Positions 30,579 to 40,398 of a stretch of 64,000 bases of DNA are shown piece by piece. Positions within the stretch are counted from its first letter, which is position 1. Every line of letters starts with the position of its first letter. The stretch comes from Pycnococcus provasolii (Eukaryota; Chlorophyta; Pseudoscourfieldiophyceae; Pseudoscourfieldiales; Pycnococcaceae). The stretch spans positions 496,001 to 560,000 of the forward strand of contig OW568886.1 in assembly GCA_938743325.2 (NCBI GenBank), given 5' to 3'. Made by a program: the position numbers and the translations under genes. A model generated the notes under the pieces. It ran no database searches and was not told the origin of the DNA. It saw only the letters and a program-made list of their open reading frames with translations.

Positions 30579-31037
30579 GGGAAGCGAGAAGGGGGAGCGG
30601 AAAGAACAGGCGGGAAGGGAAGGGAAGGCAACTGGCCCCCAGGAGGGTCTTAGGGCTAGGAAGTACACGACTGTATTATAATTTTATGAGGCCGCAAGTG
30701 CAAGTCCTTAAGCAACCACACACAGGATTAAATGATGATTTGGTCAAACCACCTACCCTAAGAAGTACCGTAGGAAGTAGTTGGTCAAAGCAAGCAAGTC
30801 CTTAATCCATTTCAGGTTATAATGGCCTTTAAAGCCCTTGCAAGGGTCCTCCATGGCAAGTCACCTCACCTAAGGTTAGGGGGGCGGCCGGGCTGCGGGG
30901 GGTCCCGGGAAAGTTTAAGGTTACCGCTGCCCTCATCACTCATCAGAGGTCCCGTCACGACCCTACCCGGTACCCCCGCGGGTAGGCTATGTATCGTCCG
31001 TTTTTAGTTTGACTACTGTATGTTACACTGTAGCACG
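30579..31037. promoter_or_regulatory. Intergenic region upstream of the MINDY gene
   Basis: 459 bp covering the MINDY promoter and the 3' flank of the SPX-EXS gene. No gene seen. It has one TACCCGGTA element at 30964-30972, followed at once by a related inverted GGGTAGG, and a short CCTAAG-type repeat around 30760-30880. Confidence 0.45.
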
Positions 31038-33518
31038 TTACACTTCGGTTTTCAACGCCGTGATGAACATCTCCGTGTGGAGTATGCCCTGCTCGACGGA
31101 ACTCGCGTTCAGGTTCGCATACTCCTCGGACGGACGCCGCGAGCCCGAATCACGCGCAGTGGGAGGAGAAGCGCGAGGCGTGAGGCCACCTTGAACCTGC
31201 TCAAAGTGCTCACGAGGAGCGCTCGACGACGGGCCGCCGCGCAATATCAGCTCCGTCTCGTGGCAGTTGCTGCTGTGCTCGTTTTCCACGCGAAAGATGT
31301 TCCACATAGATCGACGCGCCACCTCGAGCGCCGCAAGCACCGTTACCATTCCCTGTGCGCCGAGCTGGTCGATATGGGCCGCCGGAACTACCGCCCAAAC
31401 CCATGTCGCACGTAGAATTGCATTCGCCACCGCCGCGGCAACGCGCCATTTCGCCGTGATCAGGCGCTTGCGCTCGTCCACCTGCACGGTGCACTTCGAA
31501 ACATCCACGCGAATGATGGCCCAGTCCATGGCAAGATCCCACGTGAGGGCGTAACAAGCATACGCGGCGACGATGCAATGCGCAACTGGCCACGGAATGT
31601 AACCCGTCTCGGCAGCAATCAGCCTCGCGATGATGGCGAAGATGGAAAACGCGTACTTACCCGTGTTCACCAAGTGAGACGATCGCCACCACCGCTGGAG
31701 CCCACTACTGTCGTCGTCTTTGTACTGCGCCCGTCTTATCGCCGACCACCAGTCATTGTGACGACGAAGGCATTGCATGACGCGGATGTAGCTTGGGAGC
31801 AATCCAGCCGCCGCTCTCAGGATACGCGAGTCTGGCGTGGCGAAGAAGAGGATCGCGCAATCTGCGAGAGCGGTGCTCTGGCTCGTGAGCTGATCTGCCA
31901 CGAAGAAGTCTGGAAAAGTCACCAACGTCAGGGGCGCCGTTATCAGCCTCACAATGTGCTGGCAGAGGAAGTGACGTGTCTGCACGGGTGGGATCACCCA
32001 AGTGTACTTTTCAAGCCATCGCGGCAGCGGGAAAAGAGTGCCGACGAGCAAGACGATGAGGAACGGGCGCAGCCAGTCAGTGCTCACGACGCCGGGAAAT
32101 GCGACCACGACGAGAAGCACGAGCGTGATGGTAGTCCACAGGACACCCGCGCAAAACGCAATCTGCGATGCGAGGAGGTCGTCGCTCGACGAGTTGCTTC
32201 CGTAGAAGATGAGCGACCAATTGACGCGAAGCCGCTCCCAAATCAGGACGGAGCCGCTGTACATGAGCGCATGAAAGGCTGGCAGGGCGAGCCCACGCAG
32301 CATGACGAGCGTCTCCGAAACGTGCGAGTTGCCGGCAAAGTCCGAGCGCGTGAGCATGCCCACCATCCAGAAGACCCACAGCGGGACGGACATGCCAAGA
32401 ACGAAGCCGCTGCCGAAGACGCTGCCTCCCACCTTGCTCGCGCGGTAGCGCCGGTTCTCAATCACGCGTCCTCCCTTATGCAACTCAGCGAGCAGCTGCT
32501 TGCGCACAATGAGATTATGCGTTGCATCGTCGTCGCCTTCGTCGAGCGCGGTATTCAGTTCCACGTACATGTCATCTAAGGCTCGTCTCGCGTCGTCATT
32601 TTTGGAGATGCCGCGTGCACTCCACGGCCAAAATCGCAGTTTCTCGGCATTTGTGCAGTACATTTCGCACACCGTGCTGCTGCCCGTCACCTTGTCATAC
32701 TTTTTCGCAATCTTTCGAATCGCCTCGGCGTTCAGTTCGCGGAAGTCTTTGAGCATCACCACCTGCGCAAAGAGTTCTCGCGCATGTTCCAGGCACGCCC
32801 TCACGCGCTGCTCTGGCGTCAGTCCCAGTCCTCGGTGTGACTTCTGGTACACTCCGTTGTGTATCATCTCCGAGACTCTCATGCTTCCTCTTCGAAGTGC
32901 TGCACGAGTTGGCGCATCGTTAGCCTGGCTTTCCTGTTGCCTCAGCTCTGCACACGCGCTCGCCGCCTCGGCTCGCAGTTGGTCGAGGCGCTCGCCTTGT
33001 TCGAGGTCGTGTCTCTCGAAGAATGCGTTGCACTTGTTCACCTCTCCATCAAGCAGTACGAAGAAGCGCGCCTGTGCGTTCGTGCGTCGATTTGACGACG
33101 TGATCTTGGTCGCGGCAAGCCGCCATCGCTGCGTCTCGTCATTGGTTTCGTCCTGGTTATCGCTGTCGGACGTTGCGTTTCTGTGCTGTCGTTCGTTCGT
33201 GGCTGCAACTTCCGTGTTTATGGTCGCAACGTCGCCGACTTCTCTGGGCAAGTTGATTCGCACGCATATGTTTGCGTCTTCGTGAAAGAAGGGCGCGTCT
33301 TCGTCGGGCGAGCTCAGCGCGTCCGCGTCGTCGGAGGCGAATCCCTCGTTGTCTTGTGCATACGATCCGTTTCTCGGCCGGCTTTGTGTTGCCGCCGCCG
33401 CGGCCCACGGGAAGTTGTCGAGGTCGTGCAGCGCTTGTTTGAGTTTGTGGTAGTCGACGTACGCGGCTTCCCACTCGGGGACGGTGCGTTGTCGCATGCG
33501 AGAGCCGAACGCCACCAT
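31038..33518 (-). CDS. SPX-EXS phosphate exporter (XPR1/PHO1/SYG1 family)
   Basis: 826 residues from the ATG at 33518, chosen because SPX domains begin near the N-terminus and RTVPEWEAAYVDYHKLKQAL follows at once. The SPX domain is split by an acidic, disordered insert and ends with the basic helix IRKIAKKYDKVTG that binds inositol pyrophosphates in relatives. The EXS half has several membrane spans and conserved blocks: RWLEKYTWVIPP, SYIRVMQCLRR, GKYAFSIFAIIARL, TWDLAMDWAI and RRSMWNIFRVENEH. Known role: export of inorganic phosphate from the cytosol, gated by inositol pyrophosphates. Complete, with no missing key blocks that I can see. Confidence 0.93.
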   Translation of the reverse strand: MVAFGSRMRQRTVPEWEAAYVDYHKLKQALHDLDNFPWAAAAATQSRPRNGSYAQDNEGFASDDADALSSPDEDAPFFHEDANICVRINLPREVGDVATINTEVAATNERQHRNATSDSDNQDETNDETQRWRLAATKITSSNRRTNAQARFFVLLDGEVNKCNAFFERHDLEQGERLDQLRAEAASACAELRQQESQANDAPTRAALRRGSMRVSEMIHNGVYQKSHRGLGLTPEQRVRACLEHARELFAQVVMLKDFRELNAEAIRKIAKKYDKVTGSSTVCEMYCTNAEKLRFWPWSARGISKNDDARRALDDMYVELNTALDEGDDDATHNLIVRKQLLAELHKGGRVIENRRYRASKVGGSVFGSGFVLGMSVPLWVFWMVGMLTRSDFAGNSHVSETLVMLRGLALPAFHALMYSGSVLIWERLRVNWSLIFYGSNSSSDDLLASQIAFCAGVLWTTITLVLLVVVAFPGVVSTDWLRPFLIVLLVGTLFPLPRWLEKYTWVIPPVQTRHFLCQHIVRLITAPLTLVTFPDFFVADQLTSQSTALADCAILFFATPDSRILRAAAGLLPSYIRVMQCLRRHNDWWSAIRRAQYKDDDSSGLQRWWRSSHLVNTGKYAFSIFAIIARLIAAETGYIPWPVAHCIVAAYACYALTWDLAMDWAIIRVDVSKCTVQVDERKRLITAKWRVAAAVANAILRATWVWAVVPAAHIDQLGAQGMVTVLAALEVARRSMWNIFRVENEHSSNCHETELILRGGPSSSAPREHFEQVQGGLTPRASPPTARDSGSRRPSEEYANLNASSVEQGILHTEMFITALKTEV

Positions 33519-34474
33519 GACCTTAACTATCAGGATCAGTGGCCGGCCAACAACAAGCCTGCTAATCAAATCAACCGCCCAAAGGCCGCCGGCCGCCACG
33601 CGCGTGCAGAGGTGTCCGAAAGGGAGGGAATGAAGAAGCGGGCAGGAGCGGAAAAAGCGACCCTAGTACTTACCAACTTGGTCAAGGAATCTAATAAACT
33701 TCCTTTTCATCTCCCTCGGAATCAAAATTGAAAATTCCTGGTTCCTTTTCCCCAACCAAATGTCCCGTTATACGGCGTAGTACGGACTACGGAGATCAAC
33801 GAATCCATGTCCATTTTAGCTCGGAGAAAGAAGACGGGGTTTCTCGCAGGTGGCTGCCCAATGTGTCCTCTTCAATTGCCCATAGAGTGCGTTGATGGAA
33901 CACGCACACAGCGCCAATTATTAATTTATAACGGGGATCCCCGTTATGGAGGGAGAATGATCCGGCTGTGGCGGGATGCCGGTCTTTTTCCCCCGTTTTT
34001 TTTTAAGGTAATTTTCGCATGACACATGGGGGGAATTGTCATGAGTGGGGAATGCCACCGGAAAATAGACCCGAACCCAACGTGACCTTAAACTTTAACT
34101 TATTTTTCTGTCGACAGGGCTTATCCTAGCGGTAACTCAACGACACGCCTCAACGGTGCCTTCCTCAGGCTTCCTGTACTGCCAAGTACTTTTTACAGTA
34201 AAATTACTACCGGGTAGGAAGGGAAGTCGGGTTCCACACCTCCCCCTATCATAGTCTATGTACGGTAATAATAAGGCACACCGTACAGTACTGTACCCGG
34301 TAAACTTACTGTTGTTCGTAACCTTGCATAGACTAAGGTAATTCCTCTTCTCTTCCTCCTGTTTTCTGTTCCCCTGTTCACTTCAGCTGTTCTGGCTCCG
34401 TTTCCCTCCTCTTGCTCTTGGCCTTCGGCTCTTGGCCTTTTCTTGGGCACACGCACAGACCCATATTCGGTACG
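33519..34474. promoter_or_regulatory. Divergent promoter region with TACCCGGTA elements
   Basis: 956 bp between the SPX-EXS start and the small spliced coiled-coil gene. No gene seen; AT-richer than the flanks. TACCGGGTA (34208-34216) and its complement TACCCGGTA (34294-34302) form a pair 77 bp apart. CATAGTCTATG (34252) and CATAGACTAAG (34327) lie nearby. Confidence 0.5.
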
Positions 34475-34994
34475 ATGGCGTACAACCTTTACCAGGTAAG
34501 GTTAAGTTTTCTTAAGAGTTGGTTGTGGGAAGTGATGATGGTTTCGTCGCATGATGTTGTACTATCTTGGGTATTCAATATGATAAATAGGTTGACTCAC
34601 TGTTCCCACCTCACTGTTACGTCTGCAAACGAACGGTAACAACTCCTCATGTCAAACACATGACGAAACACAGGTGCAGATGGCCAACGCGTGGAGCGAA
34701 CGTGTGGGCAAGGAGGCGTCGTCGGCGGAGAACTGGTGGGGAAAATACCGCCACATGGTCAGCGGGGAGCTGCCGCCGATGCCAACAGGACCTGCGGCGG
34801 AGCGGTACACGCTCAACTCCTCGCTCGAGCCTGTAAGGCCCGATAACAGCTTGCCGCTGCCTGGGATGGAGGAGGAGAAGATTGCTAATGTGCTCGCCTC
34901 ACTCGAGAGCCAGGTTGCGGCGGAGAAGGCACGTCGCGACGCCATGCAAGGCGACATTGACAGGCTCACAGCACTCGTCAACGGAACGTCATGA
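34475..34994 (+). CDS. Small coiled-coil protein, two exons
   Basis: Exon 1 is 34475-34495 (MAYNLYQ), the intron is 34496-34673 (CAG|GTAAGG ... ACACAG), and exon 2 is 34674-34994, giving 113 residues. An alternative acceptor six bases later would drop Val-Gln. The protein has a conserved-looking middle (WSERVGKEASSAENWWGKYR) and a C-terminal helix of heptads (IANVLASLESQVAAEKARRD). No family is recognised; the size and helix are compatible with a small complex subunit or axonemal protein. It is convergent with the next gene, with the stops 113 bp apart. Confidence 0.6.
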
Positions 34995-35107
34995 AGAGCG
35001 ACGAGACCGTGTTACGAGAACCATTTGGAAGACCCGCCCCACCCTTGGGGTGAGGGAATCGGGCCTACGACGGGATCCCCGAATGAGCGGGAATGGCGGA
35101 ATTTGCC

Positions 35108-35641
35108 CTAGTTTACATTTGTGGCGTCCTCGGCGCGCTTTTGCATCTCCTTGAGTCTCTTGACGAGTCCCATTTGTTCCTCCTCCAAGCTGGACATGGT
35201 CGCCCTTAGCCGCGCGAGCTTCTCCTGTCTCTGCTGCGCCCTTGTGGTGTGCTCGTGCTCGAGCCGCGCCACCTCCGCCTCGCCCTAAGTTAGTTCGTAA
35301 CAACGGAAGAGTTTGCGTTGTGTCAGTGACCGAAAGGGAATCGTCGTAAAAATACGTACCAAGACATAAAGCGATCGTACCTCTTTCAAGATGCGCTCTT
35401 CTTCTTCTCTGGCTAGTCGCTCATCCCGCTCACTTGGCGTCTCTACGTCCACTTCCATGTTAGCTGCCGCCTCATCTTGAAGTTGCTCCTCCTCTTCGGG
35501 TGGCAGTTGTGCGACGCGTATTCCTAGCGACGACAGTTCCGCCGCGCGTCGTTTCGAGAGCGCGCGCGTGAACGCCTGCAGCGACATGCGCTCCGACGGC
35601 GGCACGAGCAGTGACCCGGAACCACCAACCTGGGGCGCCAT
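35108..35641 (-). CDS. Small coiled-coil protein, two exons
   Basis: Exon 1 is 35381-35641 (ATG at 35641), the intron is 35285-35380 (GAG|GTACGA ... CTTAG), and exon 2 is 35108-35284, giving 145 residues with a phase-0 join. The N-terminus MAPQVGGSGSLLVPPSERMS leads into SLQAFTRALSKRRAAELSSL, then an acidic segment and a long charged helix across the splice join, ending RATMSSLEEEQMGLVKRLKE. No family is recognised. The second exon on its own has no other plausible reading, which supports the splice model. Confidence 0.6.
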
Positions 35642-36142
35642 GGCAAAGAACACGCCAAACAACGCCGCCGGAAAAATGGAAAAACGAATAATAGTAGGCG
35701 ATGAACCCAGGGGAACAAAAACGCAAAAAGCCAAAACAACAAAAGGAAAGGAAAGGAAAACAATAGGGCAATAGGGTTTTGGCAAAAGGATTAGGGTTAG
35801 GGTTAGGACTAGGGTTATTTTATTAGCCGGACCTTAATAATAGGAAGGGGGATGCCGCCCCTCGCCCGGGGTTGGATCAACGAGGTTCGAAGGAAAGGTA
35901 TGGCGGACAGGGCAGGATTATTTATCGTCGACGCACACGATAAGGTATGTACACGACACTTTATGACTACCCGTATGTAGTACTACACATGTACACACTG
36001 CATGCACGTGCACGTAAGATACCAGGTGAACGTCCAGTCTCCTGTCACCTGTGAGTGAGTGAGTCTATAGGGAATGTTTCGTAAGTATGTTACAACACTG
36101 TCACTGACTGTATGGATAACTTATCGTAGTGGCGAAACGTTG
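35642..36142. other. Intergenic region with TTAGGG repeats
   Basis: Promoter side of the spliced coiled-coil gene and 3' flank of the DHHC gene. TTAGGG-type array at 35790-35817, 150 bp upstream of the coiled-coil start, then AT-rich sequence with GAGTGAGTGAGTC near 36053. No gene seen. Confidence 0.5.
35790..35817. repeat. Short TTAGGG array (3 units plus variant)
   Basis: ATTAGGGTTAGGGTTAGG followed by an ACTAGGG variant. It sits upstream of the minus-strand coiled-coil gene. Confidence 0.88.
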
Positions 36143-37213
36143 TCATTGCCGTGAGGCGTCGTTCCCCGCCGGAATGTCGACGTTCACGTGCTGCGGCTTC
36201 GTGGGCGTCGCGTCCGGTGTCGAGCCAGGCGTATCCTCGCGCGCGATTTGCGTCATCAGGCGCCGCATGTCCGCGCCGCGTGCCTGCGCCTTCGACGCCT
36301 GCTGCGAACGCACGCGGAGAAGTGCACAAGGGTCAATCGAAACCTTGATTGGGGGCTTCTTCGCGCCATTCGTGGCGCGCGGCGTCTCGGCCATAGGCGT
36401 GGGGGCGACCGTGCCAGCGCGCTGGCCGCATGGAATGCAGAAGCATGCCTGCGACGCAGGTGCCTCACCCGCCGCGATAGACGCATTTTTCGCCTCCTCC
36501 TGCCTGCGCTTGATGAGAATGTAGTCGTACGTCGAAATGCCCTTGATTATGAGGATGACGTGGAACATTAGCAGCTCGCCGACGACGTAGCATAGCAGCA
36601 GGGCGATGGCCGCAAAGCCGACGACAAGTCCGACGAACCCGTCCCATCTTAGGTCCGTGTTGGCGAGCGAGTAGCTTGCACGCAAGTCGCGCTCGAGCGC
36701 CTCGCGCTCGGCAACCGCTCTCCAGATGAGGTAAGCGGAAAGGCACACCTGCGTGCAGATGAGACCTATGGTTGAGCACAGCAGCGCGAAGAACAGCTTG
36801 TAGTTCTTCTCGCCTATGCAGGTGTTGAGCCAGTTGCAGTGGTGGTCGAAGCCGCTCACGCACTTATCGCACACGCGGCAGTGCTTGGACCTCGATGAGA
36901 CGTGCAAGTCGCATCGCGCGCAGTACAGCACGTCTTCGCCCGAGTCGTTCGCGGGAAACTCAGCCGGGTTGACCGCGCCTTCGTCTGCGGGGTCGGTTAG
37001 CGTGCACAAGATGTCGAGCCCTGCAACGGTGCAAGCCAGCACGCCGTACAGAGTCGAGATGATAACGAGAGCCGTTCGCGTCGGCAAGCACGGCAGCTCG
37101 AAAAACGCGGCTCCCACGATAAGCGTGAAAAATGCGGCCGCGGCGATGGTCTGGTGCTTCGACGGCGCAGACGCGCCGTTGAGGTTGTCGAAGCCGTGGC
37201 GTCTGCGCACCAT
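36143..37213 (-). CDS. DHHC-type protein S-palmitoyltransferase
   Basis: 356 residues from the ATG at 37213. Two membrane spans precede the Cys-rich domain, in which CARCDLHVSSRSKHC and CDKCVSGFDHHCNWLNTCIG carry the zinc-binding Cys/His set and the intact catalytic DHHC. Two further spans and a cytosolic tail follow, the standard four-span layout. Enzymes of this family transfer palmitate to cysteines of membrane proteins at Golgi, ER or plasma membrane. Both TTxE and other C-terminal motifs are unclear. Divergent from the next gene, with 417 bp between. Confidence 0.93.
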   Translation of the reverse strand: MVRRRHGFDNLNGASAPSKHQTIAAAAFFTLIVGAAFFELPCLPTRTALVIISTLYGVLACTVAGLDILCTLTDPADEGAVNPAEFPANDSGEDVLYCARCDLHVSSRSKHCRVCDKCVSGFDHHCNWLNTCIGEKNYKLFFALLCSTIGLICTQVCLSAYLIWRAVAEREALERDLRASYSLANTDLRWDGFVGLVVGFAAIALLLCYVVGELLMFHVILIIKGISTYDYILIKRRQEEAKNASIAAGEAPASQACFCIPCGQRAGTVAPTPMAETPRATNGAKKPPIKVSIDPCALLRVRSQQASKAQARGADMRRLMTQIAREDTPGSTPDATPTKPQHVNVDIPAGNDASRQ

Positions 37214-37630
37214 GCCGGTAAGAGCTGTTTGCTCAACGACGCAGTCGTGTAACGGCGCGGCCGCTCCACGAACACCTGGCTGGTGCGACTGGCCGGACTG
37301 GACCTGGTCGAGGCGAGTCGCGGGCGAGGTGCGGCTGAGGCACCTTGGCTCAGGCCGTTGAGGCGTTCCGGTGAGCCAAGAGGGAACCGCCGAGTGGCTG
37401 ACTGGCGGAGTCCATCGACCTCGCGCATGACGTCACGATTGCGCGCTCCAAGCATCCATCCATCGCAGCGGATTGAGACGGTCCTCTCCGCGCCATTTCT
37501 CCCCAGCTCGCCTGCGGGTCTCGCGCCGAGCCGTTTCGAGTTTCGCAGCTCTGACCTTGATCGGCGCTGCTGCGCGTGTTTTACAGACACAGACGACCAG
37601 GAAGGGAGGGCTGTGGTGCTTCGAGCAGTC
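37214..37630. promoter_or_regulatory. Divergent promoter region, DHHC and Ala/Pro-rich genes
   Basis: 417 bp. It stays open in the plus-strand frame of the following gene, and an in-frame ATG at 37427 could extend that protein by 68 residues. The sequence looks more like leader than coding sequence, and nothing else is seen. Confidence 0.4.
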
Positions 37631-38701
37631 ATGACAACGCCGGCGTCGTCGCCATCTGCGCCATCGTCGGCGTCTTTCGGCGTCGTCTTCGACGCGCTGT
37701 CGTTCATGATTGACGGCTCGCGATTCGCGGTGATGGCGGCAGACCGCACGACGACTGCCATCTGGAGACGCGAGGCATCGCTGTTCGTGCACCCGCTCGA
37801 GCACGTGTCGAACGTGACGGCCATCTTCTTCCTGAAGGCGCCGCTGCACGCCTCGACGGCGGAGCTCGTCTTCTACATGCAAAACCTCGAGGACGGAGCG
37901 TGGAGGCACGTGTGCAGGCTTGACAACGCAAGGCCCACGTGCGCCGTCAAGCTGCCTTACGTGCCAACGCTTGCCGTGGAAGCGCTGCCGAGCCTCGCCG
38001 CGCCAAGCGCGAGAGGCACTTCCGCGGCGGCTGCCGCTGTTCACCAGAGGACGCCTGGGTATGCCGCAACGCCCGAGCCAGTCGTGCTTCGCCCGCCGAC
38101 GTCGTCAACGCCCGGAAACTACCCGGCTGCCACTCCGCCGGTGCGTCACGCCGCCATTCCTACGACCACACCAACTCCAGCCACCGCACCTGCACGGCCG
38201 AGTTCGAGCCGATTCCGGCACGGCGCTGACGCCCATGCCGCAGCAACTCCCACGCAGCAGCATCTTCCTTCCATGCCGGGTGCATCGGCGGCGGCAGCCC
38301 CCGCCTCCGACAACTCTCGCCTGCAGCGAAGCGCGAGTGTGCAGCTTCGTGCAAGTAGCACACGCGACATCGAGCACATCGTCTTCGAGGGGAAGATGAC
38401 AGGCCCGGCAGGCTTGCCGAGTGACCCTGCAGAGCTGCTTCAGCTCGGCGCTCAGAAGCTTGGCACGTTCAAGTCAGCTCTGGAGGCGAGCGTAAGCAGC
38501 CTGAAGGCTGAGTCTAGCGACCAGGCGAGCTTGAAGGGTCTCTTGAGAGACCGCTGGGTGAAGCTGACGGAGGAGTACGTGACGTGGGTTCAGATGACGC
38601 TGCTCGATCCTGTCAAGGCGCCTGACCTGAAGAGCGAGCGTAGGCGCTTGAACGCCATGGCGGATGCTATCATAGAGAAGCTGAAGAGCGAGTGCGCGTA
38701 G
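37631..38701 (+). CDS. Unknown protein with N-terminal globular part and C-terminal helical domain
   Basis: 356 residues from the ATG at 37631. Residues about 20-130 look folded (FGVVFDALSFMIDGSRFAVM, VSNVTAIFFLKAPLHASTAE), then a long Ala/Pro/Thr-rich linker and a helical C-terminus (LGAQKLGTFKSALEASVSSL to IIEKLKSECA). The N-terminal part could be a PH- or PX-like or vesicle-coat adaptor fold, but nothing identifies it. No signal peptide or membrane span. I do not recognise a family. Confidence 0.6.
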   Translation: MTTPASSPSAPSSASFGVVFDALSFMIDGSRFAVMAADRTTTAIWRREASLFVHPLEHVSNVTAIFFLKAPLHASTAELVFYMQNLEDGAWRHVCRLDNARPTCAVKLPYVPTLAVEALPSLAAPSARGTSAAAAAVHQRTPGYAATPEPVVLRPPTSSTPGNYPAATPPVRHAAIPTTTPTPATAPARPSSSRFRHGADAHAAATPTQQHLPSMPGASAAAAPASDNSRLQRSASVQLRASSTRDIEHIVFEGKMTGPAGLPSDPAELLQLGAQKLGTFKSALEASVSSLKAESSDQASLKGLLRDRWVKLTEEYVTWVQMTLLDPVKAPDLKSERRRLNAMADAIIEKLKSECA

Positions 38702-39031
38702 TACCCCGAATGGCCAACGAGAAAGGCCTAACGCTTGCGAACGTACTTGAAAATTGTTACCGAAGTATACACACTACATTATTAGAACACGCTTATTTGA
38801 ATGAATTATATTGTATGATACCTTCTTCTTCTAATAAAAAGGTTCTCGAGATATACGTATACATACAGTACATGTGGTCTATTGTCTGTCCTATGGTGTT
38901 ACACCTGGCATTATTAGAGCAAGAAAAATACAACAAGAAACCTGGGAAAGGTTACTGCAGCACATCACATCACATACACAGACTACTTTTTAGTGCAGAA
39001 CGGAGGCGTCACGCAGCGGGGGTGAGATCCT

Positions 39032-39049
39032 CTAACCCTAACCCTAACC
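39032..39049. repeat. Short CCCTAA (telomere-like) array
   Basis: Three units of CCCTAA on the plus strand, the opposite orientation to the other arrays in the window. Confidence 0.85.
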
Positions 39050-39784
39050 ATGGCATGGCTCCTCCAGGCTCCGGCATCCCCCGTCCCCTTGCGACAAAAT
39101 ATCAACGCGATGTCAGGAGCGTCCCTCCGGTGCGCAGGGCAGGACTCACTCGTTGGGGACCGCGGAATCTCGCGTAGAAAAGCGTATCGTCGTCAATCAT
39201 TTGTCCCCAACAAGCGTGCTGAGGCGTAGAAGACTTGAAAGGAACAAGGCCTGACACCTGAGGTGAGGCTCACCAAAGCAACGCAAGGCAACAAAGACCT
39301 GCAACAAAGCAACGCCAGTCGCCAGGCGAAGAACTCATGAAGAAAGAGACACACAACGCAGACACGATAGACTAGGGTACGATCCAACGAGTGACCGGCT
39401 ACCTATTATAATGTTCTGCGACGTCACAGCCGAATTCAACCCAGGACAGGTTTTTCTTCCTTTCCCGTAAGGAAGAGGACAAGGGCGAGAAAAGAGAGAA
39501 GGGTCCATGGCATGGAGGGGGAAGAAGAAGGAATGAAAATGAAGATGAGTGAGATCTTTCTTGCGACGAGACCTGAGAGGAGGCGTTCTTCCGCGAGGGT
39601 TTTCCTCCCCCCTCCCCTCCCTACAGTCCTTCTATTCGGTATTCGGTTCGCTTGTGTAGGGTTGTTGCCCGGTCCTCCTTTCTGGGAGTGTGCTGGGCGG
39701 CGCGCTCACGGGTCGCGTTAACCTCCCCCTCCCCCTTGGGCGACATCTCGCGTTGTTGTCATCTTCTTTAAAGGCTTGTCTCAG

Positions 39785-40235
39785 GTATGTCTTGTGCTTG
39801 TGCTCCTTGGTGTGTGTGCTTGTGTTTGTGTTTGTGTACATGCTTGCCCGATCCTTGGTGTTGCGAAGTTGTTCTATACTTTGTTGTTCTTCGCGTTGGT
39901 TTGCGATTTCTATTACTTCTATATACATGTCTATTGCGGGTTGGCGTGGTCTGGCGTGCAGAAAGAGAGAAAGAAACCTGCCCCGTGAGAGTGAGTGAGA
40001 AACACACACACACGCGCGCGCGACAAGTGTGTGTGTGTGTGTGTGAGCACTTGCTCATGCGTGCGCGTTGGTTTGTGGGCTCACGGGTGTGGGTGGATCG
40101 CGGTTGGTCGGGGGGTGGCTTGTGTGCGGCACGCTCGTCGGATGCCTGTGTGTATCCGTCTTGGGATGTTCACATATGTACGCGCGCGTGCGGGAACCCT
40201 CCGGTTAGGGATCTGAGCCGTCGAGTAGAGGCACA

Positions 40236-40276
<41 letters not shown>

Positions 40277-40376
40277 CTGGCATGTACAGCCTTCACGCAC
40301 TCACAAGAAACACCCCTTCTGGCGTCATCATACGCTTCGCACACAAAACAACCTTTCTTTTTTAACGCCTCCACAG
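39785..40376 (+). other. Probable 5'-UTR intron of the ADP/ATP carrier gene with CA/CG/GT tracts
   Basis: Donor CAG|GTATGT at 39785 and acceptor CCTCCACAG ending at 40376, 22 bp before the ATG. Inside are (AC)6 then (CG)5 at 40002-40022, (GT)9 at 40027-40045 and (AC)19 at 40237-40275. The CA and GT tracts are complementary and could pair in the transcript; the alternating purine-pyrimidine runs can also adopt Z-DNA. Leader introns are known to raise expression of highly expressed genes. The intron itself is inferred from splice-site matches. Confidence 0.6.
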
Positions 40377-40398
40377 GGACCAAAACCAGAAACAAAAG

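Larger units (their letters stand above)
38702..40398. other. 1.7-kb region: AT-rich spacer, telomere-like repeat, leader and 5'-UTR intron of the ADP/ATP carrier gene
   Basis: 38702-39020 is AT-rich (3' flank of the unknown gene). CTAACCCTAACCCTAACC lies at 39032-39049. From about 39400 the sequence looks like promoter and leader of the carrier gene, with a probable intron at 39785-40376. No protein-coding gene is supported here. Confidence 0.5.

Noticed and set aside
39512-39980. Short open frames before the ADP/ATP carrier gene, including Cys/Val-rich ones.
   Set aside because: They run through the likely promoter, leader and intron, and change with the microsatellites; none looks like a protein.
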